64,000 nt of DNA from JAQGMV01 sp035626595 (GTDB lineage: Bacteria; Pseudomonadota; Gammaproteobacteria; Burkholderiales; SG8-41), in assembly GCA_035626595.1 (NCBI GenBank), contig DASPNJ010000133.1, positions 61,843 to 125,842 of the forward strand, read 5' to 3'. The translations under genes and the position numbers were made by a program. The notes beneath the pieces are model-generated. The model saw only the letters and a program-made list of their open reading frames with translations. It ran no database searches and was not told the DNA's origin. Position 1 is the first letter of the stretch. Every line of letters starts with the position of its first letter. Below, piece by piece: positions 51,783 through 60,385 of this stretch.

Positions 51783-52874
51783 TTACCATTTCGCGCCCTC
51801 TCTCGCGTGCACGCCCGTGCGCTTCGCCCGGAACTCGCTCACGTCGCGCCACCAGCCTTCGCGGCACAGAATGCCGCCGCGCACCGCACCCGCCTCCACC
51901 CTGCCGAATATGCGCTTCCACGCTTCCGGGAGCGGACGGCTATTGGGCACTGCCAGCCACAGACGAAGCAGCAGGCGCTTGCGCTCGTCCTCCGGGTAAT
52001 CCTCGAAGGCGGTGCGCCCGTGATACATGACGTGATTGTTGAGGAGCTGGATGTCGCCCGGCTCGAAATCCATGTCGAGCGCGAGCTCGTTCGCGAGCTG
52101 TACGTACAGATCGAGCGCTTCGCGCTGCTCCGGCGTGTGCCGCGGCACTTCGGGGAAATCCTGCGACGACCTGATGTACGTCGGCGAGAAAACCCCCGTG
52201 AAGTAACCGTCGCGCATTCCGAAGATCGGCCGCGTGTCGGTCTTGCCGCAGCCCGGCGGCTGCTCGCCCTGCCAACTGTGCTCCCAGTCGCCGTAGAAGA
52301 CGTCGATCAGATCGGGGCGCCGCCGCAGGATCTCGTTGTGGATCGCGCCCGCGCTCACGATGCGGCTCGCGCCGCCCGACTTCGCCTTGCGCACGCACAG
52401 GAGTCCCACGACATCGCAGCGATCGCTGTGGAAATCGAGGTACAGATTGGTCTTGCCGCCGCGGCGCGTCGTGCTGACGATCGGGCCGCCGACGTCCTTC
52501 ACCAGCCCCAGCAGCTCGCCCGTGTAGTTCTGCGACACCGCCGTCCCGAGATGCGTGCCGATGCCCCAGTACACCGTGCGCAGATCGTCCGGCGAATACG
52601 TGAGCGGCAGCCCGCGCAGCATGATCATCCCGCGCCCGCTCTCCAGCTCCTGCGAGATTCTCGCGAGCTCTGTGGAAAACCGCGGGAGCGGGAAATCGTC
52701 TTTCGTGATGTCGAAAAGCTCGATCCCGCGCCGCTTCACCGAATCGAGCGCGGCGTCGATCTCGGCGAGCTCGCCGCGGCTGAACGGCCGCAGCCACTCG
52801 GACGTCCGGTTCCGCATTTCCGCACCCGTCCACGCAGAGGGCGCTTCGATCGGTCGATGCGTCGCGACTTCCAT
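51783..52874 (-). CDS. TauD/TfdA-family dioxygenase, long form
   Basis: A 363-residue dioxygenase of a different subgroup from the other four. Iron ligands: H149-x-D151 (DFHSD) and the His of NNHVMYHGRTAF, with RLLLRLW supplying the 2-oxoglutarate Arg. The N-terminus (WTGAEMRNRTSEWLRPFS) and GRGMIMLRGLPL are typical of longer TauD-like proteins in which a Lys/Asn-type amino acid or ester is oxidised. A good AGGAGG precedes ATG 52874. It lies inside the selenoprotein cluster, on the same strand as both UGSC genes. Confidence 0.88.
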   Translation of the reverse strand: MEVATHRPIEAPSAWTGAEMRNRTSEWLRPFSRGELAEIDAALDSVKRRGIELFDITKDDFPLPRFSTELARISQELESGRGMIMLRGLPLTYSPDDLRTVYWGIGTHLGTAVSQNYTGELLGLVKDVGGPIVSTTRRGGKTNLYLDFHSDRCDVVGLLCVRKAKSGGASRIVSAGAIHNEILRRRPDLIDVFYGDWEHSWQGEQPPGCGKTDTRPIFGMRDGYFTGVFSPTYIRSSQDFPEVPRHTPEQREALDLYVQLANELALDMDFEPGDIQLLNNHVMYHGRTAFEDYPEDERKRLLLRLWLAVPNSRPLPEAWKRIFGRVEAGAVRGGILCREGWWRDVSEFRAKRTGVHAREGAKW

Positions 52875-52889
52875 GTTGCCTCCTTCCTT

Positions 52890-53003
52890 CTGGATCCCGC
52901 CTGCGCGGGGATGACGACCAACGCCTCAACGCGCTGGCATGCCGCCATGGGTGGCAATCCGGTTGCCCGATCTTTGGTCATTCCCGCGCAGGCGGGAATC
53001 CAG
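52890..53003. repeat. Two GTCATTCCCGC-type repeats
   Basis: A minus copy at 52890-52916 and a plus copy at 52977-53003, about 60 nt apart, fill the gap between the HIT gene and the dioxygenase. Confidence 0.8.
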
Positions 53004-53006
53004 AGC

Positions 53007-53411
53007 TTACAACGCCGTCTTCTTCCAGTAATCCCGCCGCTCCGGGATGATCCAGCGGATTCCGCCGCGCGGATCGGCCGTGTCGCCGAGATAGCGCGGG
53101 ATGAGATGCACGTGCACGTGCATGATCGTCTGCCCCGCCGCGGTGCCGTCGTTGATACCGATGTTGTAGCCGTCGGGCTTCTGGTCCTGTTCGATGTGCG
53201 CCTTGGCCTGGACGATGAGATCGCACATCGCCGCGTGCTCGTCAGCGGTCAGTTCGAAAAACGACTGGACGTGCCGCCGCGGGACGATGAGCGTATGGCC
53301 TTCTGTCAGCGGAAAACGGTCGCGCTTCACCAGCGCGAGCTCGTTCTTGAGAATGGCGCCGCGCTCGCCCTGAAGACAGAAGCGGCATTCGTTACCCGCG
53401 TTCACCGACAC
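53007..53411 (-). CDS. HIT-family nucleotide hydrolase/transferase
   Basis: A 134-residue HIT protein. The catalytic triad HVHVH (H98, H100, H102) is complete, and C9-x-x-C12 (CRFC) may bind zinc with a further His. PRRHVQSFFELT and DGYNIGINDGTAAGQTI are standard. HIT proteins cleave nucleoside phosphoramidates or dinucleoside polyphosphates. It starts at GTG 53411 (or GTG 53405) after AGGAG, 9 nt downstream of the UGSC partner gene. Its role in that operon is unclear. Confidence 0.9.
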   Translation of the reverse strand: MSVNAGNECRFCLQGERGAILKNELALVKRDRFPLTEGHTLIVPRRHVQSFFELTADEHAAMCDLIVQAKAHIEQDQKPDGYNIGINDGTAAGQTIMHVHVHLIPRYLGDTADPRGGIRWIIPERRDYWKKTAL

Positions 53412-53420
53412 CGTTTCTCC

Positions 53421-54503
53421 TCACCTCAAAAAATCGCGCACTGAACGAATCGGCGTGCCGTCCTTGAACGCGATCGGCTTCGTCACGCATTCCGTGAGAT
53501 CGCCCGTCGTGGGGATCACGAGGTTGTGGCGGCCGGGGCCGCCCGCGACCGCGATGAAAATGCTCTCGGGGGACTTCACCACCGGCATCGTCGCTTCGTC
53601 GTCGTCGATGTCGATCCACTTGCGCGGGTTCGTCGCATGAAACCAGCCGCCGCGCTCGCGCGCATCCTTCACTTTCTGCCGCGCCATCTCGAAGAGCGCC
53701 TGCCTGATGTCCTTCTTGCTCCAGCCGAAGCCGCTCAGGAACCGCGCGCCTTCGGGCGCGAAGAAAATCATGTTTTCGCCGGGCCGGTAGATGCCGTTGG
53801 TGCCGAGGTGCGCCATGGTGGAGGCAACCGTCCCGAGATAGCGGTGCGGCGTTTTGGCGACGTGCTCGAACGAATTCACCGGGCACTGCCCCGGAAAGAT
53901 CGTGACCGTGCTCGTCTCGGCCGCATAGCCCATTTCGACGTGCAGCGGCTCCCACGGGCTCTCCTCTTCGTACTCGCCGACGCAGTAGGTGTAGCGCGCG
54001 GGCATGCCGTGCGTGGACATGTCGGTGACCTGCGGGATCGCGCCGCCGATATTGCGGAACACGAGCCGCACCGCGCGCCCGATCGTCGCGTTCGCGCGCC
54101 AGCCCGGTCCGAAGCACTGACCGGCGCAGTTCACGTCGAGCTCGTTGCGGATCGGCCCGTTGATGAGCACCAGATGCCCCGCGGGGTTCGTGGTGGTCTG
54201 CCGGCCGTAGAGGTTGTACTTCTCCTCCATCGCCGCTTCGACCGCGGTCAGCACCACCGGGAAGTACTCGGGCAGGCATCCCGCCATCACGCAATTCACC
54301 GCGATGAGCTCGGTCGTCGCCACCCCGCCGCGCGGCGGCAGCTCGCAGATCACTTCGTCGCGCGCGCGGTCGGTGTAGCGCAGCATCTCCGCGACGAGAT
54401 CCTCCGTCGGCGGAATGACCGGCAGTCCATCGGTCCACCCGCGCGTGTAATAGAGATCGAAGATTTCCCGGAACGAGTTCGGGACGTCGATCGTCGGCGT
54501 CAT
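53421..54503 (-). CDS. UGSC partner protein (RGWxDGLP family), unknown function
   Basis: A 360-residue protein without signal peptide or membrane helix. Conserved blocks shared with the C-terminal half of the fusion protein at 50012: RGWTDGLPVIPPT (21-33), NCVMAGCLPE (70-79, C76), INGPIRNEL, RAVRLVFRNIGG, ESPWEPLHVEMGYA and TTGDL/IPTTG near the end. The conserved Cys and the pairing with a selenoprotein suggest a redox or thiol-dependent enzyme, but I know of no proven reaction. Its ATG overlaps the stop of the UGSC gene (ATGA), so the two should be made in equal amounts. Confidence 0.82.
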   Translation of the reverse strand: MTPTIDVPNSFREIFDLYYTRGWTDGLPVIPPTEDLVAEMLRYTDRARDEVICELPPRGGVATTELIAVNCVMAGCLPEYFPVVLTAVEAAMEEKYNLYGRQTTTNPAGHLVLINGPIRNELDVNCAGQCFGPGWRANATIGRAVRLVFRNIGGAIPQVTDMSTHGMPARYTYCVGEYEEESPWEPLHVEMGYAAETSTVTIFPGQCPVNSFEHVAKTPHRYLGTVASTMAHLGTNGIYRPGENMIFFAPEGARFLSGFGWSKKDIRQALFEMARQKVKDARERGGWFHATNPRKWIDIDDDEATMPVVKSPESIFIAVAGGPGRHNLVIPTTGDLTECVTKPIAFKDGTPIRSVRDFLR

Positions 54504-55054
54504 GGCTTGCCGCTCGCACGCGAGATCGCGCCGAGCACTTCGTCGAGAATCGCGTCGGCGCTCGCGTCGAGCGCCTCGCCCGACATCGACACGATCGGGT
54601 GCGGCACCGCGGCGTAGGGCAGCTCGGGTTGCTTGAGCAGCTTGCGGTGCGCCTCGGCGGCCTTGACGAACGCCGAGGTCACGATGGTTGCGGTCGCCAC
54701 CCCCCGCTTCTCCAGCTCTGCGCTGTCGTGGAGACTCCACGACGTGCACGAGCCTCAATCGCCGATACCGGTCACGACGGCGTCACACTGCGCCGCGAGG
54801 TCGTCGATCAGCGCTTTGCCGGCGCCCTTCCCCGCGTCACCTTTCATGGCGTGCACGAACCGCACGCCCTCGAAGTTGTGCCGGAAGTGCTGCTCCAGCC
54901 GCGCGAGGACGCGGTCGGTGTTGTGCTTGTGATTGTCGAGGAGCCCGATGACGAACGCGGATTCGCTGCGACTCGTGCGCGAGCGCGTGTCGCTTCGTTG
55001 CGCGCCCGCCGGCTCGCCGACCGGGACGAACACGCGAATGGTGTCTGAAGTCAT
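54500..55054 (-). CDS. UGSC-family selenoprotein (in-frame TGA = Sec100)
   Basis: A 184-residue protein. The frame from ATG 55054 runs 99 codons to TGA (54757-54755), and the next codons give G-S-C, so the site reads U-G-S-C exactly. Before it: SAFVIGLLDNHKHNTDRVLA and LAAQCDAVVTGIGD. After it: TSWSLHDSAELEKRGVATAT and TSAFVKAAEAHRKLL, ending ISRASGKP. The fold resembles a Rossmann-like domain with the Sec site on a loop. A perfect hairpin starts 11 nt after TGA. It is 7 nt downstream of a Bug gene and overlaps the partner gene. Standard callers would report two fragments (55054-54755 and 54700-54500). Confidence 0.9.
54725..54757 (-). promoter_or_regulatory. Sec codon and putative bacterial SECIS of the UGSC gene
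   Basis: UGA at 54757-54755, then 11 nt, then GTCGTGGA-GTC-TCCACGAC: a perfect 8-bp stem with a 3-nt loop beginning GU. Spacing and loop match the E. coli-type rule (about 11 nt, loop G/U bound by SelB) and nearly equal those of the element at 51349, although the stem sequences differ. Confidence 0.8.
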
Positions 55055-55061
55055 ATCTGAT

Positions 55062-56030
55062 CTATTCCGGAGTGATTCCGAGCGGCTTCACGATCCGCTC
55101 CCATTTGGCGATGTCGCTCGTGATGCGCTTGCCGAACCCGGCGGGCGACATCTCCACCACGTCGATGCCGAGGCCGAGCAGCTTCTCCTTGATGTCCGGC
55201 TGGCGCGTGACGTTCTGAACCACGGCGTGTACGCGCGTGACTACCGCGGCGGGCGTGCGCGCGGGTCCGACCAGGCCGTACCAGCCGCTGACTTCGTAGC
55301 CCGGCAGCCCGGCCTCGGCGATCGCCGGGATGTTCGGCAGCGCAGGGCTGCGGCGCGCGGTCGTCACACCGAGGCCCCTGATCTTGCCGGACTGAAGATG
55401 CGGCCGCGCGACGGCGACGGTGGAGAAGAAAGCCGAGACGCGGCCGCCGAGCAGGTCGAGCATGGCCGGACCGCCGCCCTTGTACGGCACGTGCAGCATC
55501 TTCGTGCCGGCGAGCGCGTTGAAGACCTCGGCCGCGAGGTGCGTGAGATTGCCGGTGCTCGACGACGCGTACACGATCTGCCCCGGCTTCGCCTTCGCGG
55601 CCTTGATGAGCTCGGGCACGCTGGAGACACCGAGCGCGGGCGAGACGACCAGCACGTATGCGCCGTCGCCGATCAGCACGATCGGGACGAAATCGCGCAC
55701 CGTGTCGTACGGCAGCTTCGCATAGAGCGCGGGATTGATCGCATGCCCCGCCGCGATGATCAGCAGCGTGTGACCGTCGGGCACGGCGCGCGCCACGAGC
55801 TCCGAGCCGATGATCGTGTTGCCGCCGCCGCGGTTGTCCACCACCACGTTGTGGCCGAGCTGCTCGCCCATCTTCGGCGCGAGCAGGCGCACCACCGCAT
55901 CGTTCGCGCCGCCGGGCGGATAGGGCACCACGAGCCTCACGGGGCGCGCGGGGAATTGCTGCGCGGCGGCCAGCGCGGCCGATGATGCGAGCGCCGCAAC
56001 GAGCGAAATTGCGGTTACGATCGATCTCAT
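55062..56030 (-). CDS. Bug/TctC-family periplasmic substrate-binding protein
   Basis: A 322-residue receptor with signal peptide 1-23 (ending LAAA-Q), QFPARPVRLVVPYPPGGAND, VDNRGGGNT and HVPYKGGG. The ATG at 56030 has no clear ribosome site. It is the first gene of the selenoprotein cluster: its stop is 7 nt before the UGSC start. The 48-nt gap to the divergent nitronate monooxygenase gene should hold the promoters of both. Confidence 0.92.
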   Translation of the reverse strand: MRSIVTAISLVAALASSAALAAAQQFPARPVRLVVPYPPGGANDAVVRLLAPKMGEQLGHNVVVDNRGGGNTIIGSELVARAVPDGHTLLIIAAGHAINPALYAKLPYDTVRDFVPIVLIGDGAYVLVVSPALGVSSVPELIKAAKAKPGQIVYASSSTGNLTHLAAEVFNALAGTKMLHVPYKGGGPAMLDLLGGRVSAFFSTVAVARPHLQSGKIRGLGVTTARRSPALPNIPAIAEAGLPGYEVSGWYGLVGPARTPAAVVTRVHAVVQNVTRQPDIKEKLLGLGIDVVEMSPAGFGKRITSDIAKWERIVKPLGITPE

Positions 56031-56078
56031 AGCGACCGATTTTGCCCCACTTACGCATCACGCGACAAAGGAACGTCC

Positions 56079-57053
56079 ATGATTCAGACGCGCATCTGCG
56101 ATCAGCTCGAGATCAAGCACCCGATCGTCCTCGGCGGCATGGGCTCGGCGACATCCGCGAAGCTCGTCGCTGCGGTTTCGAACGCCGGCGGCTTCGGCAC
56201 CCTCGGCACCTCCGTGTACAACGCCGAGCAGATCACGGCGCAAGTGCGCGCTATCCGCGAAGCCACCGACAAGCCGTTCGGCATCAACCATCTGCTCTTC
56301 AGGATGAAAGAAGAGGATTTCGCGGCGACGCTCGCCGCGCGGCCCCACGTCATCTCGTTCGCGTGGGCGCACCGGCACGACGATCTGCGCACGTATTTCA
56401 AGCGCGCGCACGACGCCGGATCGAAGGTGATGTACATGGCCTCCGACGTGCCCGAAGCCGAGCGGGCGGTCGAAGCCGGCGCCGATTACATGGTCGCGCA
56501 GGGCATGGAAGGCGGCGGCCACGTCGGCTGGATGGCCACTTTCGTGATCGTGCCGATGATCGTGAGCGCGGTAGCGCCGGTGCCGGTGCTTGCGGCGGGC
56601 GGCATCGCCGACGGCCGCGGTCTCGCCGCATCGCTCGCGCTGGGCGCCGACGGCGTGCTCCTCGGCACGCGCTTGCTCGCGACACCCGAAGCGCCGATTC
56701 ACGAGAACTTCAAGCAGGCGATCGTGAAGAGCGACGGGCACGACACGCTGCTCACCGACATTCCCGACGTTGCGAGCGGCCACGTCTGGCCGGGCGCCAT
56801 GGTGCGCGCGCAGCGCAATGCGTTCATCGCGCGCTGGGCGGGACAGGAGTGGGCGCTGCGTCAGAACCGCACCGAAGTCGCGAAAGCGGTCGCGGAGGCG
56901 CGCAAGGCAGGCGACGCCGACAACACGCCGCTCCTCTTCGGACAGGACGCGGGGCTGATCGACTCGATCGAGCCTGCGGCGAAAGTCGTCGAGAAAATCG
57001 CTGCCGACGCGGAGGCGATCATCCGCAAACGCATGACCGAATTAGTCCGATAG
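56079..57053 (+). CDS. Nitronate monooxygenase-like flavoprotein
   Basis: A 324-residue FMN TIM-barrel of the 2-nitropropane dioxygenase/enoyl reductase FabK-like family. Segments: HPIVLGGMGSATSAKLVAAVSNAGGFG, ADYMVAQGMEGGGHVG (His near the flavin), VPVLAAGGIADGRGLAASLALGADGV and LGTRLLATPE. It may oxidise nitronates or reduce enoyl substrates. AAAGGAA precedes ATG 56079. It is divergent from the selenoprotein cluster and upstream of an amidohydrolase, and may belong to the same regulon. Confidence 0.88.
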   Translation: MIQTRICDQLEIKHPIVLGGMGSATSAKLVAAVSNAGGFGTLGTSVYNAEQITAQVRAIREATDKPFGINHLLFRMKEEDFAATLAARPHVISFAWAHRHDDLRTYFKRAHDAGSKVMYMASDVPEAERAVEAGADYMVAQGMEGGGHVGWMATFVIVPMIVSAVAPVPVLAAGGIADGRGLAASLALGADGVLLGTRLLATPEAPIHENFKQAIVKSDGHDTLLTDIPDVASGHVWPGAMVRAQRNAFIARWAGQEWALRQNRTEVAKAVAEARKAGDADNTPLLFGQDAGLIDSIEPAAKVVEKIAADAEAIIRKRMTELVR

Positions 57054-57054
57054 A

Positions 57055-57125
57055 CCGTCACCCCGGCGAAGGCCGGGGTCCAGAGCAGCGTTTGCAGTTC
57101 TGGATTCCCGCGTGGGGGTCCAGTG
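57055..57125. repeat. GTCATTCCCGC-type repeats
   Basis: A plus copy (GTCACCCCGGCGAAGG then CCGGGGTCCAG) and a decayed minus copy (CTGGATTCCCGCGTGGGGGT) lie between the nitronate monooxygenase-like and amidohydrolase genes. Confidence 0.75.
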
Positions 57126-57145
57126 CACTGCGCCAGGGGAAAACG

Positions 57146-58201
57146 ATGACTTCAACCCAATACGAATTCCGCGGCAACGCCTACCGCCACAAGGCCGAGC
57201 TCCACGCATGGGCGAAGCAGCGTGAAGAGCCGGCGATCGAGCCGGATCTGCCGATCGTCGATCCGCATCACCATGTCTGGGACGACGCGAAGCGCGGACG
57301 CTATCTCATCCACGAGCTCGCCGATGACGTGATCGGCACCGGCCACAACGTGCTTGCCACGGTCTTCATTGAATGCGGCTCGATGTACCGCGCCGAAGGC
57401 CTCGCGGCCATGAAGCCGGTCGGCGAAGTCGAGTTCGTCAACGGCATTGCCGCGATGAGCGCGAGCGGCGGCTACGGCAGGACGAAGCTCTGCGCCGGCA
57501 TCGTCGGGCACGCGGACATGATGCTCGGCGACGACGCTAAGCCGGTGCTCGAGGCGCTGATCGCCGCCGGTAACGGACGGCTCCGCGGGATACGGCACGG
57601 CGTGACCTGGGACACGGGCAACGCCGCGAAATTCGGACGGCGCCCGGTGCCGCGCCACCAGCTCCTCGATCCGACCTTCCGCAAAGGCTTCGCGCACCTC
57701 GAGCCGCTCGGGCTTTCGTTCGAGGCGTGGGCGTTCCATCCGCAGCTCGACGACGTAGCCGATCTCGTGCGGGCCTTTCCGAAGACGAACGTCATCCTCA
57801 ACCACTGCGGCGGACTGCTCGGCCTGCCGCCGCACGAGAAGCGCGAAGAGACTTTCGAAGTCTGGCGTAGCGCGATCCGCAACCTCGCGCAGTTTCCCAA
57901 TCTCACGATCAAGGTCGGCGGCCTGGGCATGCTCTACTGCGACTGGGATTTCCACCTGCGCGACGTGCCGCCCTCGTCGGAGGAGGTCGCCAACGTATGG
58001 CGGCCTTACGTCGAGGAATGTATCGCCGCTTTCGGCCCGCAGCGGGCCATGATGGAAAGCAACTTCCCCGTGGACAAGCAGTCGTGCGGCTATGGCGTAC
58101 TATGGAACGCGCTGAAGCGCATCACGAAGAGCTACTCGCCGGCCGAGAAGGCCGCGCTCTACCGCGACACCGCCTCCCGCGTCTATCGCCTCGATGTCTG
58201 A
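57146..58201 (+). CDS. Amidohydrolase-2 family metal-dependent hydrolase
   Basis: A 351-residue TIM-barrel hydrolase of the PF04909 type, which includes decarboxylases and lactonases. Metal or active-site residues: IVDPHHHVWDD (two His), WAFHPQLDD, ILNHCGG and MESNFPVDK (Asp). ATG 57146 follows GGGGA. The open frame continues far upstream but only antisense to, or out of phase with, the previous gene and a repeat. Such enzymes often act on lactones or aromatic acids. The substrate is not deducible. Confidence 0.88.
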   Translation: MTSTQYEFRGNAYRHKAELHAWAKQREEPAIEPDLPIVDPHHHVWDDAKRGRYLIHELADDVIGTGHNVLATVFIECGSMYRAEGLAAMKPVGEVEFVNGIAAMSASGGYGRTKLCAGIVGHADMMLGDDAKPVLEALIAAGNGRLRGIRHGVTWDTGNAAKFGRRPVPRHQLLDPTFRKGFAHLEPLGLSFEAWAFHPQLDDVADLVRAFPKTNVILNHCGGLLGLPPHEKREETFEVWRSAIRNLAQFPNLTIKVGGLGMLYCDWDFHLRDVPPSSEEVANVWRPYVEECIAAFGPQRAMMESNFPVDKQSCGYGVLWNALKRITKSYSPAEKAALYRDTASRVYRLDV

Positions 58202-58213
58202 TCGTCGGTAACG

Positions 58214-60385
58214 TCAGCCGATCAGCTTTTCAAGCGTGATCGGTAGATCGCGCACGCGCTTACCCGTCGCGTGATACACGGCATTCGCGATCGCCGCCGC
58301 GGTGCCGACCACGCCGATCTCGCCCAGGCCCTTGGCGCCGATCGGATCGAGCTTGTCCTCGCGCTCGTCGACGAAGAACACGTCGATATCGCGCACGTCG
58401 GCGTTCACCGGCACGTGATACTCGGCGTAGTTGTGGTTCATGAAGCGGCCGAGCGTGTGATCCATGAACGTCTCTTCATGCAGCGCCATGCCGATGCCCC
58501 ATACAATGCCGCCCAGCACCTGGCTGCGCGCAGTCTTCGGACTGACGATGCGTCCGCCGGCGACCGCCGCCACGATGCGTGTCACGCGTACGGTGCCGAA
58601 GTCTTCGTCCACGCGCACCTCCGCGAACACCGCCGAGTGGGTGTAGCTCGCATAGCGCCGCGACACGCTCTTGTCCGGCTGCGACTCGACTTCTTCGTCG
58701 ATTGTCGCCACGCCGCTGCGGCGCATCACGTCCACGAGATCGATACCTTGCGCAGCATCGCGCGCGAGTGCGATGCGCCCATTCTTGAACACGACGTCCT
58801 CGAGCTTCGCGCCGGCGATGCCCGAATCCGCCATGTCGCGCGCCAGACCGTACAGGCGGCGGCGCACTTTGTCGCACGCGTCGTGAACCGCCGAACCGAC
58901 GGACGCCGCGGTCATCGAGCCCCCCTGCACCGGCGCCCTCGGCAGCCTCGAGTCGCCGAGCTTGACCGCGATGTGCGCGCCGGGCAGCCCGAGCGCGGCC
59001 GCGGCGATCGCGCTCATCATCGTGCCGCTGCCGGGGCCGATGTCGGTGACGGAGCATGACACTTCGACACGGCCGTCGTCGGTGAGCACCACGCGCGCGC
59101 TCGCCGCGTCACGCCACGCCTCCCACACGCCGGTCGCCATGCCCCAACCGATGAGATCGTGCCCCTCCTGCATCGAGCGCGGCTGCGGAGTGCGCCGGGA
59201 CCAGCCGAAGCGCTCCGCGGCCTGCGCGTAGCACTCGCGCAGCGCCTTGCTGGTGAAGGGTTTGCCGTCCTTCTGCTGCGTGTAGTTGCGAAGCCGCAGC
59301 TCGAGCGGATCGATGCCGGCGGCGCAGGCGAGCTCGTCCATCGCCGCTTCGATCGCATACACCGCCGTCGCACCGCCGGGCGCGCGCATCGGCATCGGCG
59401 TCGCGCAGTCGAGCGGTACGAGCTTGTACTCGTGCTTCAGGCTGGGCGGGTCGTAGAGCGTCGACGACCAGCCGAGGTACCCCTCTGAATACTGCTCGTA
59501 GCGCGAGGTGGTGCTGAATGCATCGTGCATCACGGCCTGCAGCCGGCCGTTCGCGTCGGCACCGAGCCGCAGCCGCTGGATGTTGTGCGGGCGATGGCCG
59601 AAGGTGAACATCTGCTGACGCGTGAGCACCACGCGCACCGGGCGATTCAAGTCCTTGGCCGCCATGACCGCGAGCAAGAGCTGATATTCCGGCCGCAGCC
59701 CGGAGCCGAACGCGCCGCCGACGTATTCCGCCATCACGCGCACGTCGTCCTCATTGAAGCCGAAGACGTTCTTCACGTAATCGCGGTCGTTCATCACGTC
59801 CTGCGTCTTGGTGTACACCGTGATGCGCCCGCCACTTTCCCATACGGCGGTCGTGCCGTGCAGCTCCATCGGGTGATGATGCTCGAACGCGTGGCGATAT
59901 TCGGCTTCGTGCCGCAGCGCCGCGCGCGCATACGCGCTGTGCGCGTCACCCTTTTTCTTGCTGCTCCGGGCGAAAGCCTCACCGAGCTGCGCGTCGAGAT
60001 CGGTCGCATGCGGCTCCCGCTCGTACTCGGCCTCCACGAGCGAAGCGGCGTAGCGCGCGAGCTCGAAGGTGTCCGCGACGGCGAGCGCGATCGGCTGCGC
60101 GCTGTAGCGGATCCGCGCATCGAAGAGCGGCCGGAACGGCGATCCATCCGGCGCCTGATCGTCGCCGTAGCAGCGGTCGTCGTCCGGCAGCTCGGGCCGG
60201 CTCTCGTGCGTGTAGACCCGGATCACGCCCGGCACCGCGAGCGCGCGAGACGTATCGATGCGCGTGATGCGTCCCTTCGCAACGGCGGACGATACGACGA
60301 CACCGTAGAGCAGCCCCGGCACGCTGACGTCGCCCGCGTACGGCGCCGCGCCCGTCACCTTCGCCGGCGCGTCAACGCGGTTCAT
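58214..60385 (-). CDS. Molybdenum hydroxylase large subunit (xanthine dehydrogenase/PaoC-like)
   Basis: A 723-residue subunit holding the molybdenum cofactor. The start MNRVDAPAKVTGAAPYAGDV, the segment EYVGGAFGSGLRPEYQ, MRAPGGATAVYAIEAAMDEL and the catalytic glutamate in GAKGLGEIGVVGTAAAIANA are family hallmarks. Length and layout match the PaoC/YagR branch (aldehyde oxidoreductases). It overlaps the FAD-subunit gene by 14 nt and is last of a three-gene operon that has no maturation factor in view. Confidence 0.92.
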   Translation of the reverse strand: MNRVDAPAKVTGAAPYAGDVSVPGLLYGVVVSSAVAKGRITRIDTSRALAVPGVIRVYTHESRPELPDDDRCYGDDQAPDGSPFRPLFDARIRYSAQPIALAVADTFELARYAASLVEAEYEREPHATDLDAQLGEAFARSSKKKGDAHSAYARAALRHEAEYRHAFEHHHPMELHGTTAVWESGGRITVYTKTQDVMNDRDYVKNVFGFNEDDVRVMAEYVGGAFGSGLRPEYQLLLAVMAAKDLNRPVRVVLTRQQMFTFGHRPHNIQRLRLGADANGRLQAVMHDAFSTTSRYEQYSEGYLGWSSTLYDPPSLKHEYKLVPLDCATPMPMRAPGGATAVYAIEAAMDELACAAGIDPLELRLRNYTQQKDGKPFTSKALRECYAQAAERFGWSRRTPQPRSMQEGHDLIGWGMATGVWEAWRDAASARVVLTDDGRVEVSCSVTDIGPGSGTMMSAIAAAALGLPGAHIAVKLGDSRLPRAPVQGGSMTAASVGSAVHDACDKVRRRLYGLARDMADSGIAGAKLEDVVFKNGRIALARDAAQGIDLVDVMRRSGVATIDEEVESQPDKSVSRRYASYTHSAVFAEVRVDEDFGTVRVTRIVAAVAGGRIVSPKTARSQVLGGIVWGIGMALHEETFMDHTLGRFMNHNYAEYHVPVNADVRDIDVFFVDEREDKLDPIGAKGLGEIGVVGTAAAIANAVYHATGKRVRDLPITLEKLIG

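Noticed and set aside
54500..55054. Pseudogene broken by a nonsense mutation
   Set aside because: The TGA falls precisely at the Sec position of the UGSC motif, a second gene shows the same, and both have matching hairpins.
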